Shown in pieces: positions 21,401 through 36,400 of a stretch of 64,000 nt of DNA. This DNA comes from Candidula unifasciata (lineage: Eukaryota; Mollusca; Gastropoda; Stylommatophora; Geomitridae). Each line of letters starts with the position of its first letter. The first letter of the stretch is position 1. The notes under the pieces were generated by a model, which saw nothing but the letters and a program-made list of their open reading frames with translations, made no database searches and was not told where the DNA came from. Position numbers and translations under genes: made by a program. The stretch covers positions 1 through 64,000 of the forward strand of contig CAJHNH020004535.1 of NCBI GenBank assembly GCA_905116865.2, read 5' to 3'.

Positions 21401-24400
21401 TGGTCACCCATAAGAGCACTGTACAAAGCACACGTACAAAGTACACACTGTTGATCACCCACAAGAGCACTGTATAAAGTACACACTGTTGGTCACCCAC
21501 AAGAGCACTGTACAAAGTACACACTGTTGGTCACCCACAAGAGCACTGTACAAAGTACACACTGTTGGTCACCCACAAGAGCACTGTACAAAGTACACAC
21601 TGTTGGTCACCCACAAGAGCACTGTACAAAGTACACACTGTTGGTCACCCACAAGAGCACTGTACAAAGTACACACTGTTGGTCACCCACAAGAGCACTG
21701 TACAAAGTACACACTGTTGGTCACCTACAAGAGCACTGTACAAAGTACACACTGTTGGTCACCCACAAGAGCACTGTACAAAGTACACACTGTTGGTCAC
21801 CCACAAGATCACTGTACAAAGTACACACTGTTGGTCACCCACAAGAGCACTGTACAAAGTACACACTGTTGGTCACCCACAAGAGCACTGTACAAAGTAC
21901 ACTGTTGGTCACCCACAAGAGCACTGTATAAAGTACACACTGTTGATCACCCACAAGAGCACTGCACAAAGTACACACTGTTGGTCACCCACAAGAGCAC
22001 TGTACAAAGCACTGACTCTATTGGTCACCCATAAGAGCACTGCACAAAGTACAATCTCTGTTGGTCACATACAAAAGTGTTGCTCAAATTATAAACCAGC
22101 AATGACCCCCAGCCATCTCTAAAATACCTGCACCCATTACTCTAGAGGCTAGTCACAGCAGGAGGCAAATGGCTAACCCATTTTGCCATGAAGACCCCAT
22201 GAAGAGAAGAATCACAGATCCAGTGACCACTGACCTTATCTGACATGCCGTTGACCATCACCATTGAAGTGGCAATCCTTGTAGCCTGTTGCAGGTCATT
22301 GGATGCTCCTGTGGTCACCTTTTCAGTTCCGTAGATCAACTCCTCTGCTGCTCTGCCTCCCATGGCAGTGTCCATAGAGGCTTTCAGCTGGGACACTGTT
22401 TTGTTGTAGACCTCTTTCTCATCAATAAATGCAGTCTGAAGGACACAGGCAGAATCTCTAGTATATGCACATGACTGAACATAAAGGTTGTAGTTTCTGA
22501 ATGACCTATATACAAGGGCCTATATGAAGTCTTTACCACACACACAAAACTTTATATTTTTTGTGTGGAGATGTTCACCATCATGTGCCACCATAGTGGC
22601 ACATGTGATCCTGTTGCTAAACAACCACACATCAACAATTTCACTGCTTATCCCCCGCCTTGTTAAAAAAAAAAACTTCAACCACTTTTCAACCGCTGAC
22701 AACCCTCGTTTTTAGCACCGTGAATATTTATCATCATCACACTGTTCTCGGAATCAGGTAATAGCAGTTTCAACTTCAAGGCTAACGGGTCACTCCTTAG
22801 TTAATCCATTCCTATGCCAATGAGAAATGGCAGAGAAGTCCATCACGGTGCACAGTGAAAACATTGACATGCTGCAGTCTTAGCAAATCAAACATCATAT
22901 ATGTTCATTTATTGCATAAGGCAGTGGTCAGTGACAACTCAAACAGTCCGACACCAGAAATGTAGTTCACCGTTGAAAGCTTCTCTCTGACCTCTGCAAA
23001 TAATGACAACAATGGGAAATAAAACATAAGACACATCTGTGGACTATATCTGAACTGAGGCTCCTACAGCTTCCTCTGCTATGATGGTATCTTTACACTT
23101 AGACTGGTAACAAAATGATCTTCTTCTTCTTAGCATTCACTGGCTGTAAACTGTGGCAGAAAGTCCTGGTTGTTTGTCCACTTCTGGATTTTGATCTTGT
23201 TCCAGAGCTTCAGTTTTGTGTGCAAATCCATTTTACAGATCTGGCTTACTTGTAAGCAGCCTCCCCGACATATGCACTTGACCTAGTACTCCAACTTATA
23301 ATAAAACACAGTAAAAAGTCTTCTTTTACAATATGCTTGTTAAGGAGCAGTGGATTAGGTAGGTTCACATTAATCTCCCTAAACAAAGTAGGTCACTTTT
23401 TATTCACGTTTGTTAGGCTGGTCAACTGGCGTACTGAAATATATAACATGCAATATCAACGGCATTGTGGGACGCCCCCATAACCTTGTGCTAAGGTGAC
23501 AGATTCAGGAACTACCAATGAGAAGTGAGCTAGTTTGTATAACGTAATTTTAACCAAAGCAGTGGGTCCATTCTTTTCCTTCACAAAATGGGGTCCCAGA
23601 ACCCTCATAGGAAACAAAATGACCACTGGTGCCAGTGTTCTCAATCTGTTGACAATCACGGCACATGGACTCACACAGACTAGTTGGCAACTGCTGATAA
23701 ACTTGGAGGTACATGGACAGGTACAGACTTGCCGATAACTGTTGACAATCCTGACACATGGACACACACAGACTAGTTGGCAACTGTTGACAATCATGGC
23801 ACATGGATACACACAGACTAGTTGGTAATCGTTGACAATCATGGCAAATGGACACACACAGACTAGTTGGTAATCATTGACAATCATGGCACACGGACAC
23901 ACAGACTAGTTGGTAACCGTTGACAATCATGGCACATTAGCCCAACAATTAGACATGCATTGAGCAGAGTGATTCACAATCATGACATAAACACCACAGT
24001 TTTGTGTTCACGATCATGACACACAAATACAGCAGTTATGCGTTCACAATCACGACATACAAACACAGCAGTTGTTTGTTCACAATCATGACACACAAAC
24101 ACAGCAATTTTGTGTTCACAATCACGACACAAAAACAGCAGTTTATTCACAATCATGACATACAAACACAGCAGTTGTGTGTTCACAATCATGACACATA
24201 AACAAAGCTCAACAGCTATCTTTGGTCCCTTTACAAGATACGTACATGACCTAATGATTGACCCCTGGGTATGATGGTCACTTTGTGTAGTGGTGTGGAA
24301 TCCTTGGTGAAGTAAGACACCAGGGTGTGACCTGCTTCATGATAGGCTGTTAACCAGTTGGTTTCTTCATCAGGGATCCTGTTCTTTCTCTCAGGACCTG

Positions 24401-27400
24401 CCCACAATAGTCACAGATTCACAGTCAGATATATATATATATGTATCTTGTGTATATATATATACATACATATATATATATTTTTTTTTTAAGGTTTAAA
24501 CAAAGTTAAACATCATGGCACAAGGGTAGTAACCCATAAGTGCTCTGTTTTACTTCAAACTCAAACCCTAAGAATCTCAGCGCAGTGAATGAACTCCATA
24601 GCACTGGCGAGGATCCTGGAATACTTTGGGTGGATTTTTAACTTCAATTTTTTGCCCAGGCCGCGCCGTTAGGCTACTCTTTTCTATTGCCAACTGCAAA
24701 GCGATTTTTTACGTGCGCAACAATGCACACGGGCGTCTGATCTTACTACCCAGACACCAGAGGAATTCCAGCCTTCACCTGGGGTTGAACCCCGGGCCTT
24801 CAGCACTCAAGGCAGAGATCTTTTGTTTTTTCTGCCCACAATAGTCATAGATTCACAGAGTCAGACATATGCTCATATTAAAGATGTTTTATCTGCACAC
24901 AATAGTCACAGATTCACAATCAGACATATGCTCATATTAAAGATGTTTTATCTGCACACAATAGTCACAGATTCACAGTCAGACATATGCTCATATTAAA
25001 GATGTTTGATCTCCACACAACAGTCACAGATTCACAGACTCCGACACATATACTTTATCAGCCTACAGTAGTCATGGATTTACAGTCAGATATTTGCTCA
25101 CATTAAAGATCGTTAATCTTTTTCTTCTTCGTGTTCACCAGCTGTAAACTCTGGCGGAAGGTTCTGGTTGTTCGTCCATTACTAAAATGCAGTCCTGCTC
25201 CAGAACCTGAGTGCTGCGTGTGCATCAGTTTTACAGATCTCATTCTCTTGAATACAGACTGTTGGTTCCTTGCCTCTTCGGCAGATGCACTCCGACTTCA
25301 AAGGAAGCTCCCCAATTAGTCGACTCTTACGACATGCTTTTGGGGAGGCAGTGGGTCTATTCTTGTTTTCCCCACAATGGGGCAAAGGAAACCCACACGA
25401 GGGAAAGCTTTAATATTCTATTCATAACTCATAATGTGTGTAAAGAAACCAACAAAATGGCTACAAAATGCAAAGGAGAAGAAGACCCAAAGCCTAATAG
25501 TTTTATTAAAGAATTACTTTTTGCGGAAGATCAAGCACTAACTGCTACTTCACAAATAGAACTTCAAGAAAACATAAATGAATAATCCAAATTTGCAAAG
25601 AGGATAATATGAAAATTAACACCTACTAAAGAGAGGTCATGACCACAACTAAAGAGTACTAAACAATAAATATCGAGATTACAAAACACCTGTTGAAACA
25701 AACCAGGAATTTGAGATACAGAGGAAGCATAATAATATCAGCTGGTAAATTAGAAGATGAGATCGGTGACAGATGTAACAGAGTAAAACAACTATCGGGC
25801 AATTGGCACCAAAACTGAGAAACAAACATTGCCTGTAGAAACCAAAAGAGCACTTTATGACAAAATTCTTGCCAACCCTGGAACAATTACAGAATAAGGT
25901 TAGTTGCGTATCCTTTACAGGACGTTGCAGAACCAACCCTAACAGCACCTGGCTGTTGTGTGGTTCTTCTAGGCAAATTCACATCCAGTAGTATGCCATT
26001 GCTTTCTGGACGGTCGGCTTTTTGGATACCACTGTCGAAACCAACGCCAAGGCAGATGGCCCACAGCTGGGATCATACCTGACATCCCGGCATTACGAAG
26101 CGTTCGCATCGACTTAGCCACAGAGCCGACTACTGAATAAGAGAAAAGAAAAATTACAATAAATGAATTTAGATCCTGCGAACAGCTCCTAATATTAACC
26201 AGAAGAGATCAGATCAGAAACAATGAAATCTGAAGGAAAATATGGGTAGCGGCAGCTCTGGATCAACAAGTGAAATGGTTTTGGCCAGGTAACGCTGATA
26301 CCAACAAACCGTATATTACAGCAAGCAATGATGTACAAACCAGATGGGGAGTCAAGCAGAGGCAAACCATGCAAGTGATGGACAGACAGAATAACAGAGT
26401 CCCTGGAATCAACACTTATGAAGCACTTTCAAGCACTTTCCCATAAATGATTCTTCACCTTGACACCTCGAGGTATAAGAGGATCAAGGTGAGATGAGAG
26501 ATCGTTTGTTTTATTTGCCCACAACAGTCACAGATTCATTCAGATATTTTCTTACCAATACTTTAGGCATCGTCAGATATCTGAACTACTCTATCTGTGG
26601 ACTACTTTATCTGTTATGTGTGTGTAGAATGCTTTATCTGTTGTGTGCCGCACATTTCATTATCTACAAAACTTCTAGTCATATAGAGATACATACATAA
26701 ACAAACAACAGTGAAGAGAATACTGTGATACCAAATGTTCAGGATAATAATATGCGGTGGACCAAATAGATTTCTATAAAAAATCTATCACAGCAGGCAT
26801 ATAAACAACTGAAGACAGTGGCACAGGGTAGACAACAATGTAATGATGGTGATTAACTCATTCAGCCTCTGAAACAGATGAGTGTCGATTGCTATTCAGT
26901 ATGAATACAAACCATCACATAATGTATTCCTTGACTGTTTTCAGTTAGTCACAACATACTAGGAAAACCTGGCATAACCAACCAGTGTTCCCCCCTACTG
27001 TGTAATTTAGCTACAAACAACTACAAATGTTAACAATGATTTCCTTCCTGGGGAACCTGTTGCCAGTCTTTATGTACTGAACAAGTATAATAAATGAAAG
27101 GGCACACCATGGAAATAAAACAAGACACATCACCAGAAACAAAAATGACCACACATTCATACCCATCAGGATTTTGTCTCTGGCAAAATCAAGGTGACTC
27201 ATGGTGACAGTTTCCCGACCATCAATGACAGCTTTCAAGGCTGCCTGGTTGATCAAATTTTCCAACTCTGCACCTGCCAGACAAAATGACACCAACCATT
27301 CACTTACTCTTCTATAGAAAGGTATACAGTTACCTCTTTCACTGATACTCTGAAGTCTGCAAGCATAAACAAACAGTCTAGGGATGTCAGATCTCAGTGA

Positions 27401-30400
27401 TCATTTCCACCAAGTATGCAAATGTTTCTGTTGTACTATCCACCTGATCCCAAGAAACTTCCCCACGTCCACCTTATCAGAATGTAACCTGCCACCCAGA
27501 GCAGTAGTAGCCAATCCACCAGCATGTCCAATGAGGCACACAGCCCAGACAGACAATCTGTGGTATGTTGCTGACCTGAGCCCCACAAGTCACTCCACAC
27601 ACAGCATAGTCACATATTTCACTAGACAAGCAGAAACATACTTCTCAGATAGTGCCCCCATCCCCCAAGCAAGCTTGGTTTTCCAGCTGAACAAAAATGT
27701 AAAATTTTCTCGTGGGGAAAAACTCCAGTTACAACCCAGATGCTGCAACAAGCCATAATCAAGATGTAAGCAGATTTTTCATCTCCTTATCAGCTAAGCT
27801 TTGTTCCCTACCTGGCTCAGAAATTGTGAAAATGGAATGGAGGAATAGACTGCGAGCTCTATGTGATGTAAACAGCACAATTGGATTCTTCATCGTGTTC
27901 AGAGGCTTGTAAACTTTAGTCACGACTTAAGTCAGAACATCCATCCATTAAAGAGATCTGGCCTCTCTGTATACAAACTGTTGGTTCCTCGTCTCTCAAG
28001 TAGATGCACTCTGACTTCAAAGGAAACACCCCTATTTAGTCGACTTTTATGACAAGCTTGTTAGTTGGGTAGTGGGTCCATTCTTTTTCTCCCCACAGTG
28101 GGGTCCCGGAACCCATACAGGGAGTACAAAAGAATTATGATGATGTTTGAAAATGTTAGACCTAACCTGCTGATTACACCCATATATATAAAAACCTGTG
28201 CACGCACATACACACACTCACAATGCCTACAAATCAAATTAAAATCAAACGTACCTGAAAACCCAGTAGTTCCCCTGGCAAGCTTATCTACATCGACATC
28301 TGTGGACACAAGTGCAATCAAATCAGAACTGCTGGAAAAACACTCAACAGTTACCTCCATATCAAGATTAAAACAATCAAGTGTGACAAGCAAAAATCAA
28401 ATAATGAAGATTGTCACAAGTCAACTACAACTTTATATATGCAAGTACCACCACAAGCAAACACTGTCAATCAACATGTGTAAGGTGACAAGACATTTGA
28501 AGAACGTTCTTCTTCTTCTTCTTCTTCACTTCCTCTTTTACCGCTGTGGGTGTCGAGGGAGATATAAGGTTCTGTTTCTAGCTCTTCTGGCTGCATCAAC
28601 CATAGGCACATTGTGCTGTTGTAGAGTTTCTCTGATGTTATCCTTCCATCTTGTTCTTGGTCTACCCCGTGCTCTACGTCCTTCTTCTCTTTCCATGTAT
28701 GCTTTGTATGGTATGGTGTCACAAGGCATTCTCTCTAAGTGGGCAAACCATTTCACTTGCTGTCTTTGTATGTAATCCAGAATTGGTTCTGTGCCGACTT
28801 GTTCTCTTATGATCTCATTCCTGATCTTATCTCTTATGGCCACTCCTACAGCCCTTCTCAGACATCTCATTTCCGTGGTTACTAATTTTCTTTTATGGTT
28901 TGTTGTGAGTGACCATGTCTGGCACTGGTAGCACAGAGTTGGAATAAATATGCTTTGAATAAGATGTCTGTGCTGATTGGGATTGACTTATGCTGTAAGA
29001 GGGGGGCTAGCTGTCCCAATGCTTGGTTTGCTTTACTGCATCTAATGTCAATTTCTATATCCAATTTCCCATCTTCGGTAAATGTAGTTCCCAGATATTT
29101 AAACTCAGATGCCTGTTTAATGCCTTTGTATTCTATTGCTATGTTTAGATCTGTCTTCTTTTTTCCTATTGACATTACTTCTGTCTTTTCAGTGTTGATT
29201 CTCACATTATTTGTTTTACATTCTTCATTCATGGATGTTAGATGTTGTTGCAATTTCATGGCTGTATCTGCTATCAAAGCCTGGTCATCTGCAAAGAGTA
29301 ATTCGTTGATCTTACTAAGATCTTCATTCATGGGCTTGGCATTCTTGCATATACTGTCGATGTAGGTGATAAACAGCAGTGGTGATAAGACACACCCCTG
29401 TCTTACTCCAGATGTCACTGTGAAAGGATGAGATGTTCCCTGATTTATTCTAACTACACTTCTACAATTCCTGTATAAACTTTTGCACACTTCGATGAGG
29501 TGTTAGCTTACTCCATATCTTGAAATTATTTTCCATAATAATTGTCTATCGACTCTGTCAAATGCCTTCTCCTGGTCTATGAATGCCACAAATAAGTTCT
29601 TATTGTATTCAATGTTCTTTTCTGTTAACTGTTTAAGTGTGAAGATTGCATCTGTGCAGCTTCTATTTCTCCTAAATCCCATCTGTTCTTCTGCCAGCTG
29701 TGGTTCTATCACTGGTCTCAGTCTTGTTTCTATTATCTTGGCATAAATTTTGCCAACATGGCTTAAAAGAGAGATGCCTCGATATTGACCGCATTCTCGT
29801 TTGCTTCCTTTGTTCTTCCACAATGGTATAACTATTGCATGTTGCCAATCAATAGGGGCCGCTTGTTGTACCCATGCTGCATTAAATATTCTGTGAAGCC
29901 ATCTGATGCTGCTTTCACCTGCTGCTTGAATTATTTCTGTTGGTAATCTATCAGCTCCTGGTGCTTTATATTTGGGAGACTGTTTAATGACTTTTTCTAT
30001 TTCATCCATTAGTATGTGTGGTTCTAACACTGTTGCTCTGTGCTCTTCAGTTGTTCTTTCCTGATGATCTCCTAGAGGATTAAAGAGCTCGTTGAAGTAT
30101 TCCCTCCATCTTTCTGCAATCTCGGGTGGATCTATCAATAGCCTTCCTGTCTTATCATGAATTATTTCAGTGGGGTTGTAGCTCCCATCTCTTTTCCGCA
30201 TATTTTTAACTACTTTGAAAAATTTTCTGCTGGCTGTTTTCTCATTTTCTGCTAGTGACTCACCGAAACGTTCCCAGGATGCTTGTTTTGCTTTCTTGAC
30301 ACTCCTGTTGGTTTCTCTCCTTTGCAGTCTATAGTTTATATAATCTTCTTCTTTCTTTGATTTTATCCACTGTTTATTTAAGTCTTTTTTCTTTTTAATT

Positions 30401-33400
30401 GCTTCTTTTACTTCTTCGCATCACCAAGGTGAATATTTGTTATTTCCCCATCTGTTTCCACTCTTCCGTTTTCCACATAATTCTTCTGCAATACTAAGCA
30501 TGGTGTTTTTATATATACTCCATTCTTCCTCAATATTGCCAACTACATGTGGAAGTTGTTTGAATGCTGTCTCTACTTTCTGTTGTAACTGTTCTTTTAC
30601 TCCTTCCTGTTTCAGGTTTGCTATCTTGATGAGATCCTTGCTTTTGTTTAATTTCTTTCTGTGTTTCTTTAATGTAAGATGTTTTGCTGTTAACACAACT
30701 ATTTTATGGTCAGTGTCACATAGACCATTAGGGATTGCTTTTGAATCAAGAATTCTCCTTCTTCCTTGAACTCTGGTAAGTATAAAGTCAATCTGGCTCT
30801 TGATGGAGACATCATTCCATTTGTACCAAGTGTAAAGTATGGTCAAAGAATGTGTTCGTAATAAAAAGATTGTGCTGGCTGCATAGATCTAATATTCTTT
30901 GACCATTTCCATTTCTAGCACTGTTCTTAGCTGCATATGGACCTAAAAACTGTTCGTATTCTCTTCTGTTATTTCCTACCCTCCCCTTGAAGTCCCATTA
31001 CATATAGTATGCTGCTTCCCTCAACTTTCTTAATCTCATCATCAGACAGATCGTCAAAGAATTCATCTTTCTGCTCTTCTGTATAATTATCATTGCATGG
31101 TGCATATATCTGTATATGTTTCAGCTTTTTCTCCTCTTTTAATTTTTAAAGTAATAATTCTATCTGAGTGATAATGTATGTCTAATATGTAGTTAGATAT
31201 GTCCGGATGTACCAGGAAACCCACTCCATTCTTCGATGTTTCTCCTCCTGCATGTGTTAGTAAGTAGCCTCTGTGTATTTTCTTATTAATATTTTCCTTG
31301 CGTCTTATGTCAGCTAGCCCCATTAACTTGATTTTCCTTTTTTTCCATCATTTCAATAATCTCTTCTGTTTTATTTCCCAGGCCAGCGGTGTTAAGTGTT
31401 GCAATCTTGTATTTCGCGAAGAATGTTCACATCTATGAAAACACAATGTTCCTATGATATATACACAGTATCAATTATCTTTCTTCTATCCAGTGAAAAT
31501 CTTGTTTTAGGCAGTCCCATCACCTTCAACAAATAGGAGAATCTAGTTCTTCAATATCCACATTATTCTCGGGCATCCTTTTACTGCTGACCCTCCTACA
31601 TGGGATAAAATTGTTTCTACTTGACCAACCAATTCCTTCAGTTCTGCTGCGTTTTCTACTAATAATTAAGGTCATACCACTAGCACAAAAGGTGGAAAAA
31701 AGAGTTTTTCCTGGCATATATTCTTCTTCCTTGTATTCACCAGCTCTAAATTCTGGCTTAATGTTTTGGTTGTTCATCCACATCTGGACTTTAGTCTTAT
31801 TTCAAAACTTATGCTTCTTCTTCTTCTTTGTTCACCGGCTGTAAGCGCCGGCAGAAAGTCCTGGTTGTTCGTTCATCTTTGGCTTTGTGCCAACAATTAT
31901 GTACAAGTCTTTTGGAATGGTTGAGGGCCTACACTCTAGTGGGGAATGCAACCAATTAGCTATGTAAAAGTCTGTCTATACAGACTTGGCACAGTTTGCC
32001 AGAGGGTTTACACCCTAGCGGGGAATACAACCAATTAGCTATGTAAAAGTCTGTCTATATAGACTTGGCACAGTTTGCCAGAGGGCCTACACTCTAGTGG
32101 GGAATACAACCAATTAGCTATGTAAAAGTATGTCTTTACAGACTTGGCACAGTTTGCCAGAGGGCCCACAATCTAGCGGGGAATACAACCAATTAGCTAT
32201 GTAAAAGTCTGTCTATACAGACTTGGCACAGTTTGCCAGAGGGTTTACACCCTAGCGGGGAATACAACCAATTAGCTATGTAAAAGTCTGTCTATATAGA
32301 CTTGGCACAGTTTGCCAGAGGGCCTACACTCTAGTGGGGAATACAACCAATTAGCTATGTAAAAGTATGTCTTTACAGACTTGGCACAGTTTGCCAGAGG
32401 GCCCACAATCTAGCGGGGAATACAACCAATTAGCTATGTAAAAGTCTGTCTATACAGACTTGGCACAGTTTGCCAGAGGGTTTACACCCTAGCGGGGAAT
32501 ACAACCAATTAGCTATGTAAAAGTCTGTCTATATAGACTTGGCACAGTTTGCCAGAGGGCCTACACTCTAGTGGGGAATACAACCAATTAGCTATGTAAA
32601 AGTATGTCTTTACAGACTTGGCACAGTTTGCCAGAGGGCCCACAATCTAGCGGGGAATACAACCAATTAGCTATGTAAAAGTCTGTCTATACAGACTTGG
32701 CACAGTTTGCCAGAGGGCCTACACTCTAGTGGGGAATACAACCAATTAGCTATGTAAAAGTATGTCTTTACAGACTTGGCACAGTTTGCCAGAGGGCCCA
32801 CACTCTAGCGGGGAATACAACCAATTAGCTATGTAAAAGTCTGTCTATACAGACTTGGCACAGTTTGCCAGAGGGCCTACACTCATGTGGGGAATACAAC
32901 CAATTAGCTATGTAAAAGTATGTCACTACAGACTTGGCACAGTTTGCCAGAGGGCTTACACTCTAGTGGGGAATACAACCAATTAGCTATGTAAAAGTAT
33001 GTCACTACAGACTTGGCACAGTTTGCCAGAGGGCTTTCACTCTAGTGGGGAATACAACCAATTAGCTATGTAAAAGTATGTCACTACAGACTTGGCACAG
33101 TTTGCCAGAGGGCTTACACTCTAGTGGGGAATACAACCAATTAGCTATGTATAAATCTGTCTATACAGGCTTGGCACTGTTTGCCAGAGAGCCTATACTC
33201 TAGTGGAGAATACAACCAACTAGCTATGCATAAATCTGTCTATATAGGCTTGGCAGTTTGCCAGAGGGCAAATACTCCAGTGGGCAATAAAATTTACAAG
33301 AAGACTTACCAGGATCCTTCTTGATTTTACTGATATACAGTTCAATAATTTCCTTGCGACCTTTTAGATCAGGGAGCTGCACTGTCACTTCAATATCGAA

Positions 33401-36400
33401 TCGACCGGGACGTCTCAAAGCTCTGGAAGGCAACAGAGAAGCATGATTATAAGTTCATAAAGCTGCCTCTTCTAACCTTTCCCTTCTTGCAAAACTGTTA
33501 CATTGTAGGCAGAGATTTGTACCCTCAGAAAATTAGGAAAAATATAATTAATATCATGGTTAATTGCCCAGTTGATTGGCACAGGTATTCATCTTGCCAT
33601 CTCCAACAGCATGTATCTTGCCATCTCCAACAGCCTGTATCTTGCCATCTCCAACAGCATGTATCTTGCCATCTCCAACAGCATGTATCTTGCCATCTCC
33701 AACAGCATGTATCTTGCCATCTCCAACAGCATGTATCTTGCCATCTCCAACAGCATGTATCTTGCCATCTCCAACAGCATGTATCAGTCTGCTGACATCC
33801 TTAAATGCCCAGACAACAGTTGTACAGAATTTTCCCTCCTCTACCACACTTTCCATAAATCTATCCAGTTGTCACAACACAGGAGAACATTATTAATAAA
33901 TTCGAACCAAACCCACCTCCTGTCTGTTGTATGGATTGATCAAGCTTTATCACAGCCTCACACAGAACCACCTCTAGATATTTTGTGTTAGTTGCTAAAT
34001 CCTCAACGCGTTTCCTGAAAGAATAAGCAGCTGTAGACCCAGGGGTGGTCCTATCAGTCCCAGCAGGCTGTGATGTGGCAACTGGTGGTATTGCTGCCAT
34101 GGCTGAAATACCCAAACGTTCTATGCTGGGAGCACTTGCAAACGAGCCCCTATCACCTAAGCTGGTGGGACAGGAGTCTTATGTAAACACAGGAGTCTTA
34201 TGTAAACACATGACACTGCTGTCTTGCAGCTGTCATCAGGACAATTAAAGTCTATGGGACACTTCCCAGTCTTTCACTAGATGGAGGGCAGCAGCTACAT
34301 TGCAGACAGTGGCAACATAAGGACAGTTGGTTAACAGATCATCCTCACTGTATAAATAAGCAACATAAAGTAATTTCATTAGCTGCTGGTGCCTTGGCCA
34401 TGATTATACGTGATACTGAGAGATGACATAACTTTGTTAACATGGCAACACAATGTAAAAAGTTCTATCGTATAGCTGATGAAACATAAACACTGTCTGC
34501 ACAAAATGATACGTGACAGTCTGTTCACCTGCCAGGAGACTCAAAGAAAAAAGAAACATGTAACCAAGTAATGAACTCATGGGGGAACCATGTATCTTAA
34601 TGGCCTGTATACTGACATGAAACAATGATGCAGTCAATCTTCGCCAGATGTCCCCAAGTGTGTGGGGGGGGGGGGGGGAGGAGAAGAGAAAACAAAGCAA
34701 TGGTAAATGTCACATACTTGTCCATGTTATCCACCTTGTTGGTAGCACCCATAACAATTATGCCTTCATTTTGTTGAAACCTGCAACAAAAACACAGATT
34801 TCAGCACACATCATCATTCTAGGGTTACCTCAGCCAATACTGAACATACTAGTACATCTTTCTTTGCCAAAGAAACAGAATACAAAGGACCTCACAATAA
34901 CGTAGACATTTAGTTTAAAACTCACTTCTACAAACATGTAAATAAGACAACCCACAATGGACTACAGGTTACTTCATAACCATTTTTTGGCACCCCTATA
35001 TAACTGTGCTTAATAACTATATGGCTAAGCGAGGTTTTTGCGATTAGCAGCAGTATGAGTCCCATCTTTGAGGTGTTCATCTTAAAGAAAGCAAATCTGA
35101 ATGGGACACTAAAAAAAATAAAATTCAAAACAAAAATTACAATAAATAAATAAATATTCACACAACTCGCAGCTGACATTAACTTTAAATACTGTCTCCA
35201 GGCAAAAGGGTTGATTTCAATGACGGCTGAGTCAAACCTCCCCTCCCCTCCCCCTACTCCAGAGCAGTTGGCTTGCTCACTGATAACATCACACAAATCG
35301 GCACAGTGGCAGTGATGACTCCAAGAGGTCTCTGAAACAGCTGCACTTACCAACCAGATGAGGGCAGCACAGGTCAAAACAGAAAGTCAGGCATACAGTT
35401 CAACTACTTCTAGCATGAAGATATGAGACAGCAGCTGTCACAGGTGCATGTGCATGGCTGGAGAAGCACACACAAAAAACACATGCACTGATAGTGACAA
35501 AATTATTCAATGAGCATGCTTAGAAGATCCAAACTAGCAAACTCCAACTAAAATGGGTTGACAGTATCTAGAAGTCTCGCTGCAACTGATTAATTAAATT
35601 CAATCCATAAGATTCTGACATGAACTGTGAGTACACGACAGGACATGACTTACCCATCCATTTCATTGAGGAGTTGATTCACTGTCTGATTAGCATAAGG
35701 GTGGATAGCAGAACTAGTTCTCTTGGCCCCCACAGAGTCAAACTCATCAATGAATATTATACAAGGAGCCTGTTCCTTAGCAGCAGCTGTTGGCAAAACA
35801 CAGGGCATCATTTGAACTTTGGTTCATCATCAGATTAGTACAGACAAACATGTGAGCCGAAATATACAGAGAACAAAGGGAAAGGAAATGTGATAAGTCC
35901 TTAACTTCTGTTTTTTGTTCTCCCTGCCCATGGTTTTCAAATGAGAAAGCCACTATGAAGTCTGTGTTGCTATGCTTGTTTTCCACTGATCCATACCATT
36001 TACTTTCCATTGGAATGCCAACAAGTCAAACCTGGTATCTATCTACTGAATGTAGAGAGCACATGTCTGTAGCACACGTTCAGTATTCAGTGGTGCCTAT
36101 CCACATAGGCAACAGTTTTGAATCACAAACTCATAAGGAAAACATGAAATTCTCTGGTAATTTCAAAAGATGACATTCAGTGACAGCATCATTATGGGCA
36201 CAATTTTGAATCACAAACTCATAAGGGAAACCTGAAATTGCCTGGTAATTTTAAAAGATGTCATTCAGTGACAGCATTACTATGGGAAAACTGTCACAAC
36301 TTTCTTTTACTCTTGACTGTGTGCACAGTTTGTAGTTCTTGGCATGTTTCATTCATCCGCAGGCTGTCTTACGTTGGTTTCAACACTGGTATTGAAAGCC

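Larger units (their letters stand above)
24398..25118. repeat. 59-bp repeat derived from the exon 17 acceptor flank, interrupted
   Basis: The first copy is the acceptor flank itself (24398-24432: CTGCCCACAATAGTCACAGA). After AT-rich sequence and an inserted SINE-like element, four or five more copies follow at 24832-25115, each starting CTGCACACAATAGTCACAGA or similar and containing TCAGACATATGCTCATAT. A single further copy is at 26518-26550. Confidence 0.85.

Noticed and set aside
21489..22122. Open frames of 181-185 codons
   Set aside because: The 38-bp array yields the same peptide repeat in successive frames; it lies in a YME1L intron.
22520..24201. CRISPR-like regular repeats
   Set aside because: Spacers are not unique; units are contiguous and diverged, as in eukaryotic tandem repeats.
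28065..28775. 236-codon plus-strand frame
   Set aside because: Chimera of a family C end, intron sequence and the antisense of the RTE LINE; no biological coherence.
33487..33991. Several repeat-containing frames
   Set aside because: By-product of the 24-bp array near YME1L exon 14.
33861..34115. 84-codon minus-strand frame with varied composition
   Set aside because: Looks protein-like but no splice borders fit YME1L phase, and no family is recognised; exon 13 and exon 14 join directly without it.
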